DNA of 64,000 nt, taken from contig JAJOZX010009098.1 in the NCBI GenBank assembly GCA_023014485.1, forward strand, positions 104,613 to 168,612. Reading direction: 5' to 3'. This DNA is from Bathynomus jamesi. Lineage: Eukaryota; Arthropoda; Malacostraca; Isopoda; Cirolanidae. A program made the translations under genes and the position numbers. This document shows, piece after piece, positions 1 to 11,172 of this stretch. Within the stretch, counting starts at the first letter, position 1; the number at the start of each line of letters is the position of its first letter. Below the pieces are notes generated by a model. The model saw nothing but the letters and a program-made list of their open reading frames with translations. It was not told the DNA's origin and did not search any database.

Positions 1-26
1 GTATATATATAAAAGTGGGCGCGCGA

Positions 27-100
27 GAGGTAGAGAGCGAGAGGGAAGGAGAGAGCGAGAGAGAGGGAGGGAGAGAGCGAGAGGGAGAGAGAGAGAGACT
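27..100. repeat. Purine-rich (GA)n microsatellite
   Basis: Imperfect GAGA/GGGA run on the plus strand, following a short TATATA stretch. No coding signal. Confidence 0.9.
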
Positions 101-149
101 GGTTACCCATTTATCTACCATTCGTGAAAGATGTTTACACTCCACCTTA

Positions 150-240
150 GACCTACAGTTTAACACGGATCATTAGGTTACCCTGGCTACCAGCCGTCGA
201 AGGACGCGCCGCCACCGGGTCTCGATCTCGATGCATATAA
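150..240. repeat. Dispersed repeat module with LINE 3'UTR-like motif
   Basis: Contains the motif GACCTACAGTTTAACACGG followed by an ACCCTGGCTACC-type stretch. Near-identical modules occur at 53336-53360, 53516-53620, 54527-54545 and, reversed, 63285-63320 and 63535-63550. At 10407 the reverse complement of the same motif sits just after a CR1-like ORF, so the module may be a LINE 3' untranslated region. Confidence 0.5.
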
Positions 241-339
241 TCGTGTGTGAGTAATATTTTATGGGCGTACAGACGGGTGTGTACGTGCCAAAACGAAGTA
301 TACACTGTGCCAACTGGCTGATAGTGCCTGGGGGCACTG

Positions 340-620
340 GCTGATTAGGGGCCCATAAGACAACGTCCGCTCGGCTGAAGTCTTAATATGCGCTTGGCTC
401 CTGTCAAGCGAACACCTCTCTTCCTCTCTCTCCTTCTCCTCTCTTTCTCTTCGGGGATAACCCGCCTCCAAGTTGCATAACCCTTGTTGCTCTTGCAACA
501 ACCCCCCAAAGGGGGTGCCTTGCAACAAGGGTGGTTTGGCACTGGTGCCAGGGGGGTTGGCGCTCTTGCAACATTGATCAACATTTTCAATTGCACTGCT
601 CTCTCTCTCTCTCCTTTTGC
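340..620 (-). repeat. Dispersed TTGCAAC/GGGGGAGGG repeat, copy 1
   Basis: This block of CT-rich sequence, pyrimidine-tract 'aagttgcataacccttgttg' and C-rich segments is homologous in reverse complement to 51220-51545: shared elements are the 'gacttcagccgag' and 'ggcgttatcccc' segments and the repeated TTGCAACA words. A shorter relative lies at 24640-25000. The open frames here are by-products of the repeat and I see no protein family in them. Confidence 0.6.
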
Positions 621-639
621 GCCCATGCTACTGATCTTG

Positions 640-957
640 GCTGTGAAGCTTCTCTGAATCCCTTCTAGCTGTCTAATGTCTTCTTTTTTATATGGGCATG
701 TTAGGACCGAGCAGTATTCCAATTTGGGTATGATTAGTGTTTTCAGTAGAGGAATCATTATATTCCTATCCCTTCGTTTAAAGGTTCTCAGTATCTGCCC
801 AGTTATTCTCTTTGCTCCGTTTACTGCTGTCTTAGTTTGTGTTCCAAACTTCGCATCATCAGTCATTACAACCCCTAAATCTTTTGCAGGGCCATTTCTC
901 GCATTTTGGGGCTCTAGACAAGATTTGTTTTTGTGGCACCCAACCCCCATTAGCTGA
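640..957 (-). pseudogene. CR1-like LINE reverse transcriptase, thumb fragment
   Basis: Read on the minus strand the frame contains LGVVMTDDAKFGTQTKTAVN, then a stretch ending PLLKTLIIPKLEYCSVL and YKKEDIRQLEGIQRSF. These are the palm-to-thumb motifs of CR1/Rex1-type non-LTR retrotransposon reverse transcriptases. The catalytic FADD box lies upstream and is absent, so this is a short 3' fragment. The same family, in plus orientation, is at 33915-35625, where FKRRDR and PLLKTLIIPKLEYCSVL recur. Its downstream side (minus orientation) runs into a CT-rich microsatellite and the TTGCAAC repeat. Non-functional. Confidence 0.8.
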
Positions 958-1004
958 TCATTTGCCAGATATGCATCAAAACATCTGCCTCACATACGTA
1001 TAAT

Positions 1005-1007
<3 letters not shown>

Positions 1008-1049
<42 letters not shown>
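1008..1049. repeat. (TA)n microsatellite
   Basis: About 40 bp of TA directly abutting the left end of the mariner element at 1050; TA is the target site of that superfamily. Confidence 0.95.
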
Positions 1050-1051
<2 letters not shown>

Positions 1052-1317
1052 GTGTGTCCGTAAAGTCATGGTGGGATTTAAATAGCTATATTATTGCAAC
1101 GAAACATGATAATGAGATGAAAAATAGGCAAATTGAAGAAACAACTCTAAAGAATAACTTTATTTAACGTAGTTCGATATGGGCTCCTCTGGTAGCCCTG
1201 CAGACATCTAGGCGGTGATTCAATTCCAGCCACACGCCCAAGAACATCAGGAGTGACGGATGCGATAGCTTCCGTGATTCGCTCGTGCAAGTGATGAATA
1301 TCCCTAATGGGTACACT

Positions 1318-1623
1318 CTACACGCTTTGCTTGACGTAACCCCACAAATAAAAGTCCAAAGGTGTCAGGTCCGGAGAGCGTGGAGGCCATGGCTTCCATC
1401 CTCCTCTTCCTATCCATCTCTGTGGAAATTTTTCATTAAGGAATTCTCGAACAACGTTGGCATAGTGCGGAGGAGCACCATCTTGCTGAAAGATGACATT
1501 ATTGTCAATAAATTGGGGTACTGCAAAATGTTCCAACATAGCGAGGTAGTTGTGTGACGTCACAGTGGGTTCCGCGAAGAAAAATGGGCCAATCACTCGA
1601 TCTCGTGCTAGAGCACACCACAC
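1318..1623 (-). pseudogene. DD41D mariner-like transposase, C-terminal fragment
   Basis: About 100 residues carrying the second catalytic aspartate in FQQDGAPPHY and the third in SPDLTPLDFYLWG. Forty-one residues separate the two aspartates, which matches the DD41D branch of Tc1/mariner, as opposed to DD34D (Mos1-like) or DD34E (Tc1). The N-terminal helix-turn-helix region and first aspartate are missing; upstream (on the minus strand) the coding sequence runs into the MITE at 1680-1870 and the duplicated right end. Non-autonomous. Confidence 0.85.
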
Positions 1624-1679
1624 ATTAACTTTCGGGCTATTACGCTCATGTTCAACATAGGCATGTGGACAGCCTAGAC

Positions 1680-1870
1680 CAGTGGTTCTTAACCTTTTAC
1701 TACCATGCCCCCTCTAGGAATTAGTCCTTCCCTCCACGCCCCCCTTCAATCAAAATAACATTCTCAATAACTTCTCAATATTAGCCCATGCTCTCGTTAA
1801 GAGAATAACAAATACAATTAGAGAAATTCCTGTTTCTAGGGGGGCGCGCCCCCATGGTTAAGAACCACTG
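1680..1870. mobile_element. hAT-type MITE with 8-bp TSD
   Basis: Starts CAGTGGTTCTTAACC and ends GGTTAAGAACCACTG, a perfect 15-bp terminal inverted repeat of the widespread animal hAT MITE type. It is flanked by GCCTAGAC at 1672-1679 and 1871-1878, a perfect 8-bp target-site duplication. 191 bp, no coding capacity, inserted into the mariner element. Confidence 0.95.
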
Positions 1871-3989
1871 GCCTAGACTAACTACGAGATAAAGGTTAAG
1901 CTTAGCCTAGACTAACTACAAGATACAACTTTGAGAGTTGTTCTTAAATTTGGCATTGTTTCATCTCATTATCATGTTTCGTTGCAATAATATAGCTATT
2001 TAAAATCCCACCATGACTTTACGGACACACATCACCGCCTAGATGTCTGCAGGGCTACCAGAGGAGCCCATATCGAACTACGTTAAATAAAGTTATTCTT
2101 TTAGAGTTGTTCTTCAATTTGCCTTTTTTTCATCTCATTATCATGTTTCGTTGCAATAATATAGCTATTTAAAATCCCACCATGACTTTACGGACACACT
2201 GTATATTAGGGGTGCACCGGATATTGAATTTCAGTATCCGGCCTGATACCGGATAATTCTTAAATGCTATACATATGTCTAAGTATTTAAATATTTTATA
2301 TAACTAACTGGCCTTTAACTATAATATAAAATTTGCATCAACTGTACTACTAACTACTGCTTTTTATTATTTTAGTAGCTATGTTTATTATTTTATTAAA
2401 TTTTATTCCACTCCCACTTTTTCATTATTAATTTATTATTATAACTTTAGTAGTATTAATGTAGCTGCAAACCAATGGACTATAATATTTTTATATATTT
2501 ATTAATATCTACATACAGTAATTTACAAATGGCACAGTTCACTGCCAGCCCACTAATTTAACAGCAACAGTCTGTCTGCCAGGCCAGAATTTTTTATGCA
2601 TGATTGTTTCAGATTATATTAAAATGTGTTCCTTAAAAGTAATAACAAAGTCATACAAGGCTTATTGCAATGAAATGACAAAGACTATGGAATCCCCATT
2701 CTTTAAAATGTTTCCAAAAATAATATACTGTATATAATATAAACTAGACGATATAATAGTTGGAGGTGAGCCTTTCTAGAGAGAGATTGTGTCTTGTTAA
2801 CCTCTGTGTTTTTGATTGCTTATTTTTATCTAAATCTTTTGTTTTACTTTTGGGAGTTAGATTAACAAGAGATAGGCTATATAGGAGTATATAACATTAA
2901 TTGTTTAAAGATTCTAAAAAGATAGTACTATTGTTGAGCTATTTGACTGGATTGGGCCTAGCTTAGCTCTGAGCAGTTTGGCCTAATCTGATAGCTTCGG
3001 GTTTTGGATTGTGACAGATAAGAATTTGTTTTAAATTTCTTTCACTAATTAGAAGTGATAAGTTTGACAAAATTAATCATAGTTGCCAACTTTACACTTA
3101 TTTTGTTTAATGCTAAGCTTAAATGTTTATTAGGGCCTAGTTTTGAGAGTAAGAAAGACTGTCACTCTGGTTTTATAACTCCAATTTAAAGTTGGGTGTA
3201 GGCTCATTAGTAATGCAATTTTAAATGATTAAATATCACTTAGCATTAATATTAAGAATTAGTTCTTGACATTAAATCATATATTAATAAATTTACATAT
3301 ATTTTGTAAATAGGGCCATTATTTACAAAATGCTGGTTTCTGATATTGATAATAGTTATTTTTCTGTAGTTATTTCAGGTGCTGAATTAAAATCTGGTAT
3401 CTGTTTCATGCAGTGTTAAATACTAAACCTATTAGGCCTAATATGCCATGCCAAATATACCAACCCTAATATACTCAAATTATTGAGCAGACCCTAGACA
3501 ATTACCTATCTAACCTAATTTACTTAACTCATGTACCTAGGCTAACCTACTAAACCTAACTCAAGTCTTACCTAACCAAATGCCTATTTTTTTTAATTTT
3601 ATGCTAAATTTGCAGTAAATTGCTTGATTTGGTATAGCCTTTCATAGGATAAAAGAAATTGATTCAAAAACAACATATAATAAATATTGATCATAAATAG
3701 TTAGCTAATATGATATTTTTCATTTATTTCATGTATATATATCATTGATTCTTATGGGTATTATTTAAGTTAGCCTAGCTGGCTCGTAAATTAAACTATT
3801 AAATTAGGTTGGTTTACAAATTATTGATAACAATGGCAAGTTTTATATGGAAACTATTTAACATTGAACATCCTCCTGACACTGTGGCACAATGTAAACT
3901 ATGTCAAAAGTCAAAACAGAGAGGAACTAAGGGAAAAGGGCAAAAGTCTTTTAGTACAACTCCACTTCACAATCATGGCAGAAAATTTC

Positions 3990-4815
3990 GGTTGTTTTAA
4001 ATGAAATGGGCTGGACCTGTAAATCAAAATAACTTTTTATGAGGTAGTTTTAGTCGCTTTATTCAAATTTGTCACTAATTTTTTTGTGCAAATGCATATT
4101 AATGGTGAAAATTATGATACTAATAATATATATGTATATACACACGCTCAATTTTGGTCCGACGAGTACAATTTTGTGCTATTTGTACAGGAAAATAGTG
4201 ATGACGTCATTTTCTATGCCCCGTTCACATGTCTTTCAGTCCGAACGTAGCAGATCAGTTTTGTATGATGTTGTTGTGCGAAGGGTGTGAGTTGTCTTAC
4301 CTTACGGCAATTGAACGTTTAGTTTATCTATTAGGCCTTATATCTTTCCTTAAAATACATTTTTCTAGTGTATTTTGGTGTGCTTTGTTCAAATATAACC
4401 TTCATTTCCTGTGCAAATGTAAAGAAATAAATTTTTTTTTACATTATTTCGGAGTCATATTTCGTCATATCAGGAACGAACTTTAGGTTATTAGCGGGGG
4501 TCAAGGGGGCAGAGCCCCTTTGTTAGCGTTAGGTTTAGTTAGGTTAGGTTTAGTCAGGTTAAATTTAGTTAGGTTAAGTTAGGTTTAGTTAGGTTAGGCT
4601 AGGTTTAGTTAGTTTTCATAATTTTTGGTTAATATATTGCTATTCACATGACCAGAAATGAAGAAATATGACTCCGAAGTAATGTACAAATAATCATTTT
4701 GCTTTCCATTTGCACAGGAAATGAAGGTTATATTTGAACAGAGCACACCAAAATACACAAGAAAAATGTATTTTTTATTTCAACTTCAGGCCATGTCATT
4801 TGCGACATAATTACC
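3990..4815. mobile_element. Foldback element A, 9-bp TSD, telomere-like loop
   Basis: Inserted in the BED exon of the hAT gene. GAAAATTTC flanks it at 3981-3989 and 4816-4824, a perfect 9-bp duplication, the size expected of MULE/MuDR-type transposition. Ends begin GGTTGTTTTAAATGAAATGG and, in reverse complement, GGTAATTATGTCGCAAATGA with aligned AAATGAxATGG. Inner inverted repeats run about 4345-4465 against 4665-4772. The loop (about 4525-4615) is a run of TTAGG/TTTAG words. No transposase gene. Confidence 0.8.
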
Positions 4816-5767
4816 GAAAATTTCATTCCAAACAATATAATGAAGCCAAAGAACTTAGCAAAAAGGGCAAAGAAATTACAGAAGCAGGACCGTCAACTTC
4901 TTTGCCATCTTCAGCAGAGAAAAAAAGATAGCTGAAATGAATAAACAGTTATCCCTAGAAGAAAGCTTTGCATCAAAGAAAGTGTGGGACATAAATGACC
5001 CAAGGGCTGAAGAAATTCATAAGAAGATTGGACTAATGATGGCACTGGACAATCAGCCATTTACCATGGCAGCCTCGGTATTTGATTCTTAGTCGTCGCT
5101 TTTTCTCTGAAAATATCATCCCAAAACTCTATAATAACCTGAGGGAGACTGTTACTGCTGAACTTGCAAAGGCTAAGTCTGTTAGTTTTACTTCTGATAT
5201 ATGGACATGTCCCTCATCTCATGAGACATTTATTTTCTTTCTGGGCATTGGATAAAGGAAGAATTCATACATAGAGATGCAGTTCTACATGCCTCTCATT
5301 TTCCTGGGTCACATACAGGAGTAAATGTTGCTGAAAAGTTAGTGCATGTGGGAGAGTTAGAATTTGAGTGAAACTCGGAGACATATCTTAGTGCGAGATG
5401 GTGGAACAAACATGTCACTAGGAAGTGACTTGACAAAAATTAAATCTGTGCACTGTACAATTCACCTCCTACAACTAGTGGTTAATGATGCAGTCTTGTC
5501 TCAAAGAAGCATAAAAAACATTCTTGCAAAAACTCGCAAATTAGCTCCCCACTTTAATCATTCAGCTTTGGCATGCACTGAATTCAAGACAATTCAGAAG
5601 GAACAAGGGACACCACCACTCCTCCTTGTCCAAGATGTTGCAACACGTTGGAATAGTGCCTACCTCATGTTAGATCGGTTACTGAAATTAAAGAGAGCTA
5701 TTCATCTGTATTTAGCTGACCACAATGAACTCCCTAACATTTCATCTTATGAGTGGCAAATAATAGG

Positions 5768-6450
5768 GGGTAGCGTACGATTCAGCGCCGCCACTTCAGC
5801 GCCGACGTTTCAGCGCCGCCATTTCAGCGCCAGGCCACTTCAGCGCCAGACTATTCAGCGATGGGCCCTTTCAGCGCCCGCCACAATAGTTTCAAGACAA
5901 CTCAATAAAATGTGCAGGCTAAGGATCGATATATCTAATGAAAATAATTAATTCAATTTTTTTATTTTATGTGCAGGTACTAATTTTTTTTATAATGGAA
6001 GGAAAATAAAGGGTTCACAAATTCTGAAATAAAAAAAGGGAAAATGATATAAGTGTTGGGAGCAAAATATTCTGAAATTACATCATTAGTTATATGAATA
6101 AATATTCTTAACCTAACCTAACCTAACTTGAAGCCGGCTAACTACGGCTAACGCCTGCTGCGGGCTGTTTTTAACCTAACCTAACCTAACCTAACCTAAT
6201 CCCAACACTAATTTTTTTTATAATGGAAGGAAAATAAAGTACCATAACCAAAACCAAACCAACATTATACAAAGTTAATAACAACAAGTAATGTTAATAA
6301 AACAAGTAAAGTCAAAACAAGTATAGTCAATAAAAACAACAGAGAAAATGACCGGCGCTGAAAGGGCCCGTCGCTGAATAGTCTGGCGCTGAAGTGGCCT
6401 GGCGCTGAAATGGCGGCGCTGAAACGTCGGCGCTGAAGTGGCCCATCCCC
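5768..6450. mobile_element. Foldback element B with TTCAGCGCC subrepeats
   Basis: Arms of about 110 bp (5775-5885 and 6350-6445) are inverted copies made of repeated TTCAGCGCC words; the loop holds two CCTAA runs (6109-6128, 6172-6200). AATAATAGG occurs at 5759-5767 and 6451-6459, so the target duplication is 8 or 9 bp. Deleting the element restores the hAT reading frame exactly (IIG joined to RLLELLQ). No coding capacity of its own. Confidence 0.85.
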
Positions 6451-7390
6451 AATAATAGGACGCCTACTAGAACTCTTACAGCCTTTCTTTAGACTCACAC
6501 AAGAAATGAGCTCAGAATTTTGCACTCTCTCTGTGGTAATTCCAAATATTTGCACATTGGAAAGATTTTTATCTAAAGTTGGTAAAGGAGACCAAAGAGT
6601 ACAGACAACAAAGCAAGAACTTCTAACATCACTCCGAACACGCTTCTTTTCCCAGAATGGTCTCAACATCATGAAGAATCGTATGTATGTTTTAGCACAG
6701 TAGTTGACCCTCTTTTCAAGATGGAATTTATTTCTGTTGATCAGAGGGAACAAGGAAGAGCATGGCTTCTAGAAGAAGTAGTAAACAATCAAAGAGAGCA
6801 ACTTGAACTATTGAAAGAGATTAGAGCAAGCAGCAGTAGCAATGGGGAGAGTTCAACTGGCTTATCACCAAGGTCCAAGAAACCAAGAGAGGCTGAAGCT
6901 GTCTTTAGTGCTTGCTTCCTAGAAATTGCGCATGAATCTCTCTCAGAAGTAACAGGAACTAGCATGACAGGTAATATAAATGTTAGCTTTTACTATAGTA
7001 CAAACTATTACATAAATAGCCAATATGTGACATGAACTAGTCAGTTTACAGAAGCTAGGAACAGCCAAGCAAACAATGATTATGATATAACCAGAAGCTT
7101 GTCTGAGATCTAGGTACCTATGAAACTTTGATATATAACACTTTAAATTTTATTCCATTTCTAATTTTCCTTTTAGGAGACCGAGGTAAAAGAAAAAGGC
7201 CTGATACAATGTCCTTGGTTGAAGCTGCAGAAGAGGTTGATCGCTACATTAAACTTCCTCTTTTAGGGCGGCAACATTTTCCTCTGAAGTACTGGAGAGA
7301 AGATAAATTCCCTCTTCTGAGAAATCTTGCCTCCAAACTTCTTTCAACTAACTCCAGCATCATGTTTTCTCTGAGAGAATGTACTCAGAA

Positions 7391-7948
7391 CAGACCCGTA
7401 ACTACCTAATTTTGCGCCCGAGGCAAGTTCATAAAATTGCGCCCCCCTACACTTGCGCCCCCCTATTCCTATAACACTACACGATCCTCTAAGTGGTAAA
7501 TTGTTTTTGGCACAAAACATCACAGCATCAAGAACTATTTTCAGAATATGTCTCCATTTTTGTTTATCAGTTTCAATAGCTTTCTGTAGTGCATCATCGA
7601 TACATTGTCCGCACAATAGTCTTTTTTGTAGGGATTTCCACATACAGAAATTTTCACGATGATTAGTTGAATTTTCATGTTCTACGATACAGTTTAAATT
7701 TTTTCAGTCATTAAATCCTGTTTTCTGATTTGCAATATTCGGTTTGGAAAAGCGCTGATCGAATAATATGCATAGAAAACAGAAAAAAAAGTACTGAAAA
7801 GTACTGAAAATTTATAGAAATGCGCCCTTTCCCTAATGGCATGGCGTACTTGGGATAGTAGATACATATTTTATATAGTTTCTCTCCGCCCCTCAGCTTT
7901 GCGCACCAGAGCAAGTGCCTCACTCGCCTCGCCCTTGTTAAGGCACTG
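7391..7948 (-). mobile_element. Nested hAT element (ZMYM1-like family) with 8-bp TSD
   Basis: ACTCAGAA at 7383-7390 and 7949-7956 is a perfect 8-bp duplication. The ends are CAGACCCGTAAC and CAGTGCCTTAAC (reverse complement of the right end). On the minus strand a fragment of transposase is visible at about 7450-7643: QKAIETDKQKWRHILK and FCAKNNLPLRG match the N-terminal part of the hAT transposases related to ZMYM1/TTF-type proteins. The rest is deleted, so this is a non-autonomous derivative. Confidence 0.85.
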
Positions 7949-8591
7949 ACTCAGAATATGGAAACGTCTTCGAAGAGAAACGATCTAGATTATTGCCTCA
8001 TCGAGGTGAAATGCTATTATTCATTCACCATAATGGGCGAAAGTTTTTATAAATCCTTATGGATGCTTATTCTGTTTTTCTAATTAAAATTTCGAAATAA
8101 ATGGTTGTATCAATTTTCTTATTTTAAATATAATTTATTCAATAGTCAGCAATCCAGCAGAATAAGACAACTATCCTGCCCCTCTGTCAACCTGACAAAT
8201 TTCAAAAATGCTAAATTATTTGTTAAACAAGATTTTCCTGACTGAAAAGTATGCTGAGAACCTGAAATAAATTTATTTTCATCTGGACACATAGGTGGCG
8301 CTCAATGGTAATTTTCAGAACTCTAAAAAAATGCATTGACTATTGATATAAGGCTTGCTACCTTTCTTGAAAGTAGTCCCATTATACCTGTACCACTAAT
8401 TACTGTAACTTCAATCATTATTATTGCAGTTGTAACTCTTTAACTACAATATTTTATCAGTTTCTATGTAATTTAGAGTCTGATTATATGACTTATATTG
8501 TCTTTTTTAGTTAATATCCGGCTATCCGGCGGATAGCGGATACCAGATATTTGGCATTATCCGGCCAGATACCTTATCCGGTGCACCCCTT

Positions 8592-8614
8592 ATATATATA
8601 TATAATATATTATA

Positions 8615-8649
<35 letters not shown>

Positions 8650-8730
8650 GAAAGCCCCACGTGCCACGCACAAAGTCCTTAACTTTCCACCCATGTCGCA
8701 GCGCGATCATGCGGGGGGTTTTCATATATA

Positions 8731-8822
<92 letters not shown>
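8592..8822. repeat. Compound (TA)n-(GT)n-(GA)n microsatellites
   Basis: TA runs at 8592-8648 and 8726-8780, then GT (8781-8804) and GA (8805-8822). Between the TA runs lies a 75-bp unique stretch (8650-8724) whose ends, GGAAAGCCCC and GGGGGGTTTTC, are roughly inverted copies. Open frames here translate simple repeats only. Confidence 0.9.
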
Positions 8823-8823
<1 letters not shown>

Positions 8824-10352
8824 GAATTTTTTACTTCAGTTTTTACAATAGAAGATGTAACGAATATCCCTACGGTTATAGACATAATACCTTTTGACAA
8901 TGGTAATACTTTAGATAATATTGTGGTTAGTGATAGGGAGGTAATGCGCTATATTGATAAAATGAAAATGTGTAAATTACAGGAGCCGGATTCCATATAT
9001 CCCATACAACTAAAAGAATTAAAAGAAAGCACTGTTGTGCCGCTCACAAAGATTTTTAATGCGTCTCTTTCTGAGGGGTGCGTATCAGATAATTTCGAGT
9101 TAGCAAATGTAACACCTATTTTCAAGAAAGGCAATAAAGGTGCGGCGGGAAATTGTAGGACAATCAGTTTAATGTCTGTTGTAGGTAAGCTACTGGAATC
9201 ATTAATTAGGGATCGTATAATCGAACACTTGGAATTGCATAACTCGATTTGAAATACGCAGCACTGTTTTAGGCGAAACAAATCTTGCTTAACTAATCTT
9301 TTAGAATTTTTCAAAGCGTGGTTGAAGTTTACGATAGTCATCGGGCGGTAGATTCAGTGTATTTAGATTTTCAAAAGCGTTTGACATCGAACCGCACAAA
9401 AGACTCATTGAAAAAATCAAAGCTTATGAAATCAGGGGTGTAGTAATAAATTGGATAAAAGAGTGGTTGCGAAGTAGGAAACAGAGGGTGGTCTTGATGG
9501 AGCGGAGTCGTGTCGGGCTAATGTAGCGAGCGGCGTTCCTCAGGGTTCTCTATTGGGCCCCTTGCTTTTTCTTATAAGTATTAACGATTTAGATGTCGGC
9601 CAAGTCACTACAGTTTCAAAGTTTGCGGATGACACGAAGTTGGGTGGTAGAGCAATTAATGCTGAAGATAGAGGTAAAATCCAGGAAGATCTGAACAAAA
9701 TTGTTGATTGGTCAGTCACATGGCAAATGAGATTTAACGTCGATAAGTGCAAAATTTTACATATAGGTTCGCGTAACGGTAATTTTGCGTATAGTATGTC
9801 AGGGAAGGAGTTGGCAAGCGGAGAACAGGAAAAAGATTTAGGAGTTATCGTCACTGATGATTTAAAAGTGGCGAAACAAAGTACAGCAGCGGTCAATAAG
9901 GCGAACAAGGTGCTAGGTTTTATAGCTAGGAATTTTGAGTACAAATCGCGCGATATTATTGCTCCTCTTTATAAATCATTAGTTAGACCCCATTTGGAAT
10001 ACGCGATCCAATTTTGGAATCCGCATATGCGAAAAGATATAGATAAAATCGAAAGAGTTTAAAGACGAGCAACTAAGGTGATTCCGTCGCTTAGGTCGAA
10101 GTCGTACGAGGATAGGCTTAAGGAGTTAAAATTATGAATGGGTTCAATAACGTAAATAGAGATAGCTTTTTCGAAATATCACAATATAATAGAACTAGAA
10201 ATAATGGGTGTAAGTTGACAAGTAGAAGATTCGAGACAGCAGTTGCCAAAAACTTTTTTACGCATAGAATAGTAAATAGCTGGAATAGTTTGCCGGTAGA
10301 AGTAATTAGTAGCACGTCTATAAACATGTTTAAAAATCGTAGACGCATATAT
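8823..10352 (+). pseudogene. CR1-like LINE ORF2 (reverse transcriptase), 5'-truncated
   Basis: Begins in the linker before the fingers (EFFTSVFTIEDV). Next come LANVTPIFKKGNKGAAGNCR and a VVGKLLESLIRDRI block, then VPQGSLLGPLLFLISINDLD, the catalytic FADDTKL at about 9628, DKCKILHIG, EKDLGVIVTDD, and the thumb PLYKSLVRPHLEYAIQFWNP. The C-terminus (FFTHRIVNSWNSLPVEVI) ends near 10352. It is broken by a stop at about 9250 and frameshifts near 9400-9540, 10062 and 10135. Downstream at 10407 is CACGTAAAATTGTAGGGTCC, a motif seen in several other LINE-associated places in the window. The endonuclease half is absent. Confidence 0.85.
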
Positions 10353-10605
10353 TGATAGAGTGATATAATTTAAGGTAGTAAAATTTAGGTTTTTTTTGTT
10401 CGGAACCCACGTAAAATTGTAGGGTCCCTCTGTCACCATGGAGAACATCGCAGAACACAACTACAAAGGTATTATGCACCGAGCTAAGACGGTAAAAAGA
10501 CCGGGTAGAGAAACCAATTACGCTGAAGAAATTGTAATATGTATGGGTTCATTCATTTTAAATGGTTTTGAGTATTACAATACGGCTGTATTCAGTTCAA
10601 TAAAG

Positions 10606-11172
10606 GGTAATATTTGTTTTAGCACACATCGGTGTTTTTCGACTAACATATATTTTTCTGGTCAATCTTTAGTCGTTTTTCTCGAATCTGACATCCGTTT
10701 CCTGTGCAAACGTGTATTTTTTGAGATATCTTCACTTGAAAATATCTAGTTTTTATTTAGTGATTTCACCATTTTTATATTTTTTCGCTTCTCATTTAGT
10801 AGCTATAATCGCGATACGTTAATTTTTTCGTTCTTCATTTAGTTATCAGCCGTACATATTCGCGATAGGTTGTGCCCTTCCTGTAATCTTGATCTTGATT
10901 TTGAGGTTAAGGTTAGGTTAAGGTTAGGTTATTCATTAGGGAAAGATGAAAACATATTTTTCTGGTAAATTTTTAGTCGTTTTGCACGAATCTGATATTC
11001 GTTTACTGTGCAAACGCGTAGTTTTTTGCGATATCTTCACGTGAACATCTCTCAAAAACTACACATTCGGAAAGGAAACGGATGGCAGATTCGTCAAAAA
11101 CGACTAAATATTGACGAGAAAAATATGTTTTCGTCGAAAAAACACCGATGTGTGCTAAAACGAATATTTACC
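10606..11172. mobile_element. Foldback element D with TTAGG-like loop
   Basis: Left end GGTAATATTTGTTTTAGCAC matches the reverse complement of the right end (GGTAAATATTCGTTTTAGCAC). Arms run about 130 bp and include 'TTAGTCGTTTTTCTCGAATCTG'-type sequence; part of the left arm is repeated directly at 10946-11050. Between them lies GGTTAAGGTTAGGTTAAGGTTAGG (about 10902-10930; two words of it exceed simple chance). No clear target duplication: the flanks TCAATAAAG and TAAATAACT match only partly. Confidence 0.65.

Larger units (their letters stand above)
1050..2201 (-). mobile_element. Tc1/mariner-superfamily element, DD41D type, rearranged
   Basis: The left end starts CAGTGTGTCCGTAAAGTCAT next to TA repeats and the right end is its inverted copy ending in CGGACACACTG at 2201, followed by TA. 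The terminal inverted repeats extend about 170 bp (1050-1220 against 2030-2201). A further right-end copy ending CGGACACAC lies at about 1935-2029, so the right side is doubled. A hAT MITE sits inside at 1680-1870. The transposase frame is a minus-strand fragment. Confidence 0.85.
3833..8060 (+). pseudogene. hAT transposase (BED zinc finger type), interrupted and frameshifted
   Basis: The start at 3833 gives an N-terminal BED-like finger (C-x2-C in VAQCKLCQK, histidines in TTPLHNH). After the insertion at 3990-4815 the frame resumes with YRKFHSKQYN. Later pieces carry the SFTSDIWT first-acid region (about 5190), RDGGTNM (about 5400), CTIHLLQL and QDVATRWNSAYLM (about 5450-5660), and, after the second insertion, RLLELLQPFF. 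The C-terminal dimerisation domain is split by the third insertion: KLPLLGRQHFPLKYW at about 7240 and RGEMLLFIHHN at about 8010. Several frameshifts and stops (for example 4931 and near 5090 and 5350) make it non-functional. The closest known group is the ZBED-like hAT family. Confidence 0.85.
2207..8591 (+). mobile_element. Large hAT transposon with three nested insertions
   Basis: Terminal inverted repeats read AGGGGTGCACCGGATA at the left and TATCCGGTGCACCCCT at the right, a typical hAT end, with further internal 'CCGGATA'-type repeats at both ends. The target duplication cannot be read because both flanks are TA-rich. Removing insertions at 3990-4815, 5768-6450 and 7391-7948 leaves an element of about 4.3 kb. 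From 2240 to 3800 (AT-rich) and from 8080 to 8515 I see no genes. Confidence 0.85.

Noticed and set aside
4202..4209. CRE site TGACGTCA as a promoter
   Set aside because: It lies in a foldback element with no gene or TATA box near; similar isolated sites at 1554, 17067 and 18074 were also dropped.
8661..8900. Open frames across the TA/GT/GA tract
   Set aside because: Translations are Ile-Tyr, Cys-Val and Arg-Glu repeats from microsatellites; the same holds at 32044-32295, 52720-53019 and 59077-59155.
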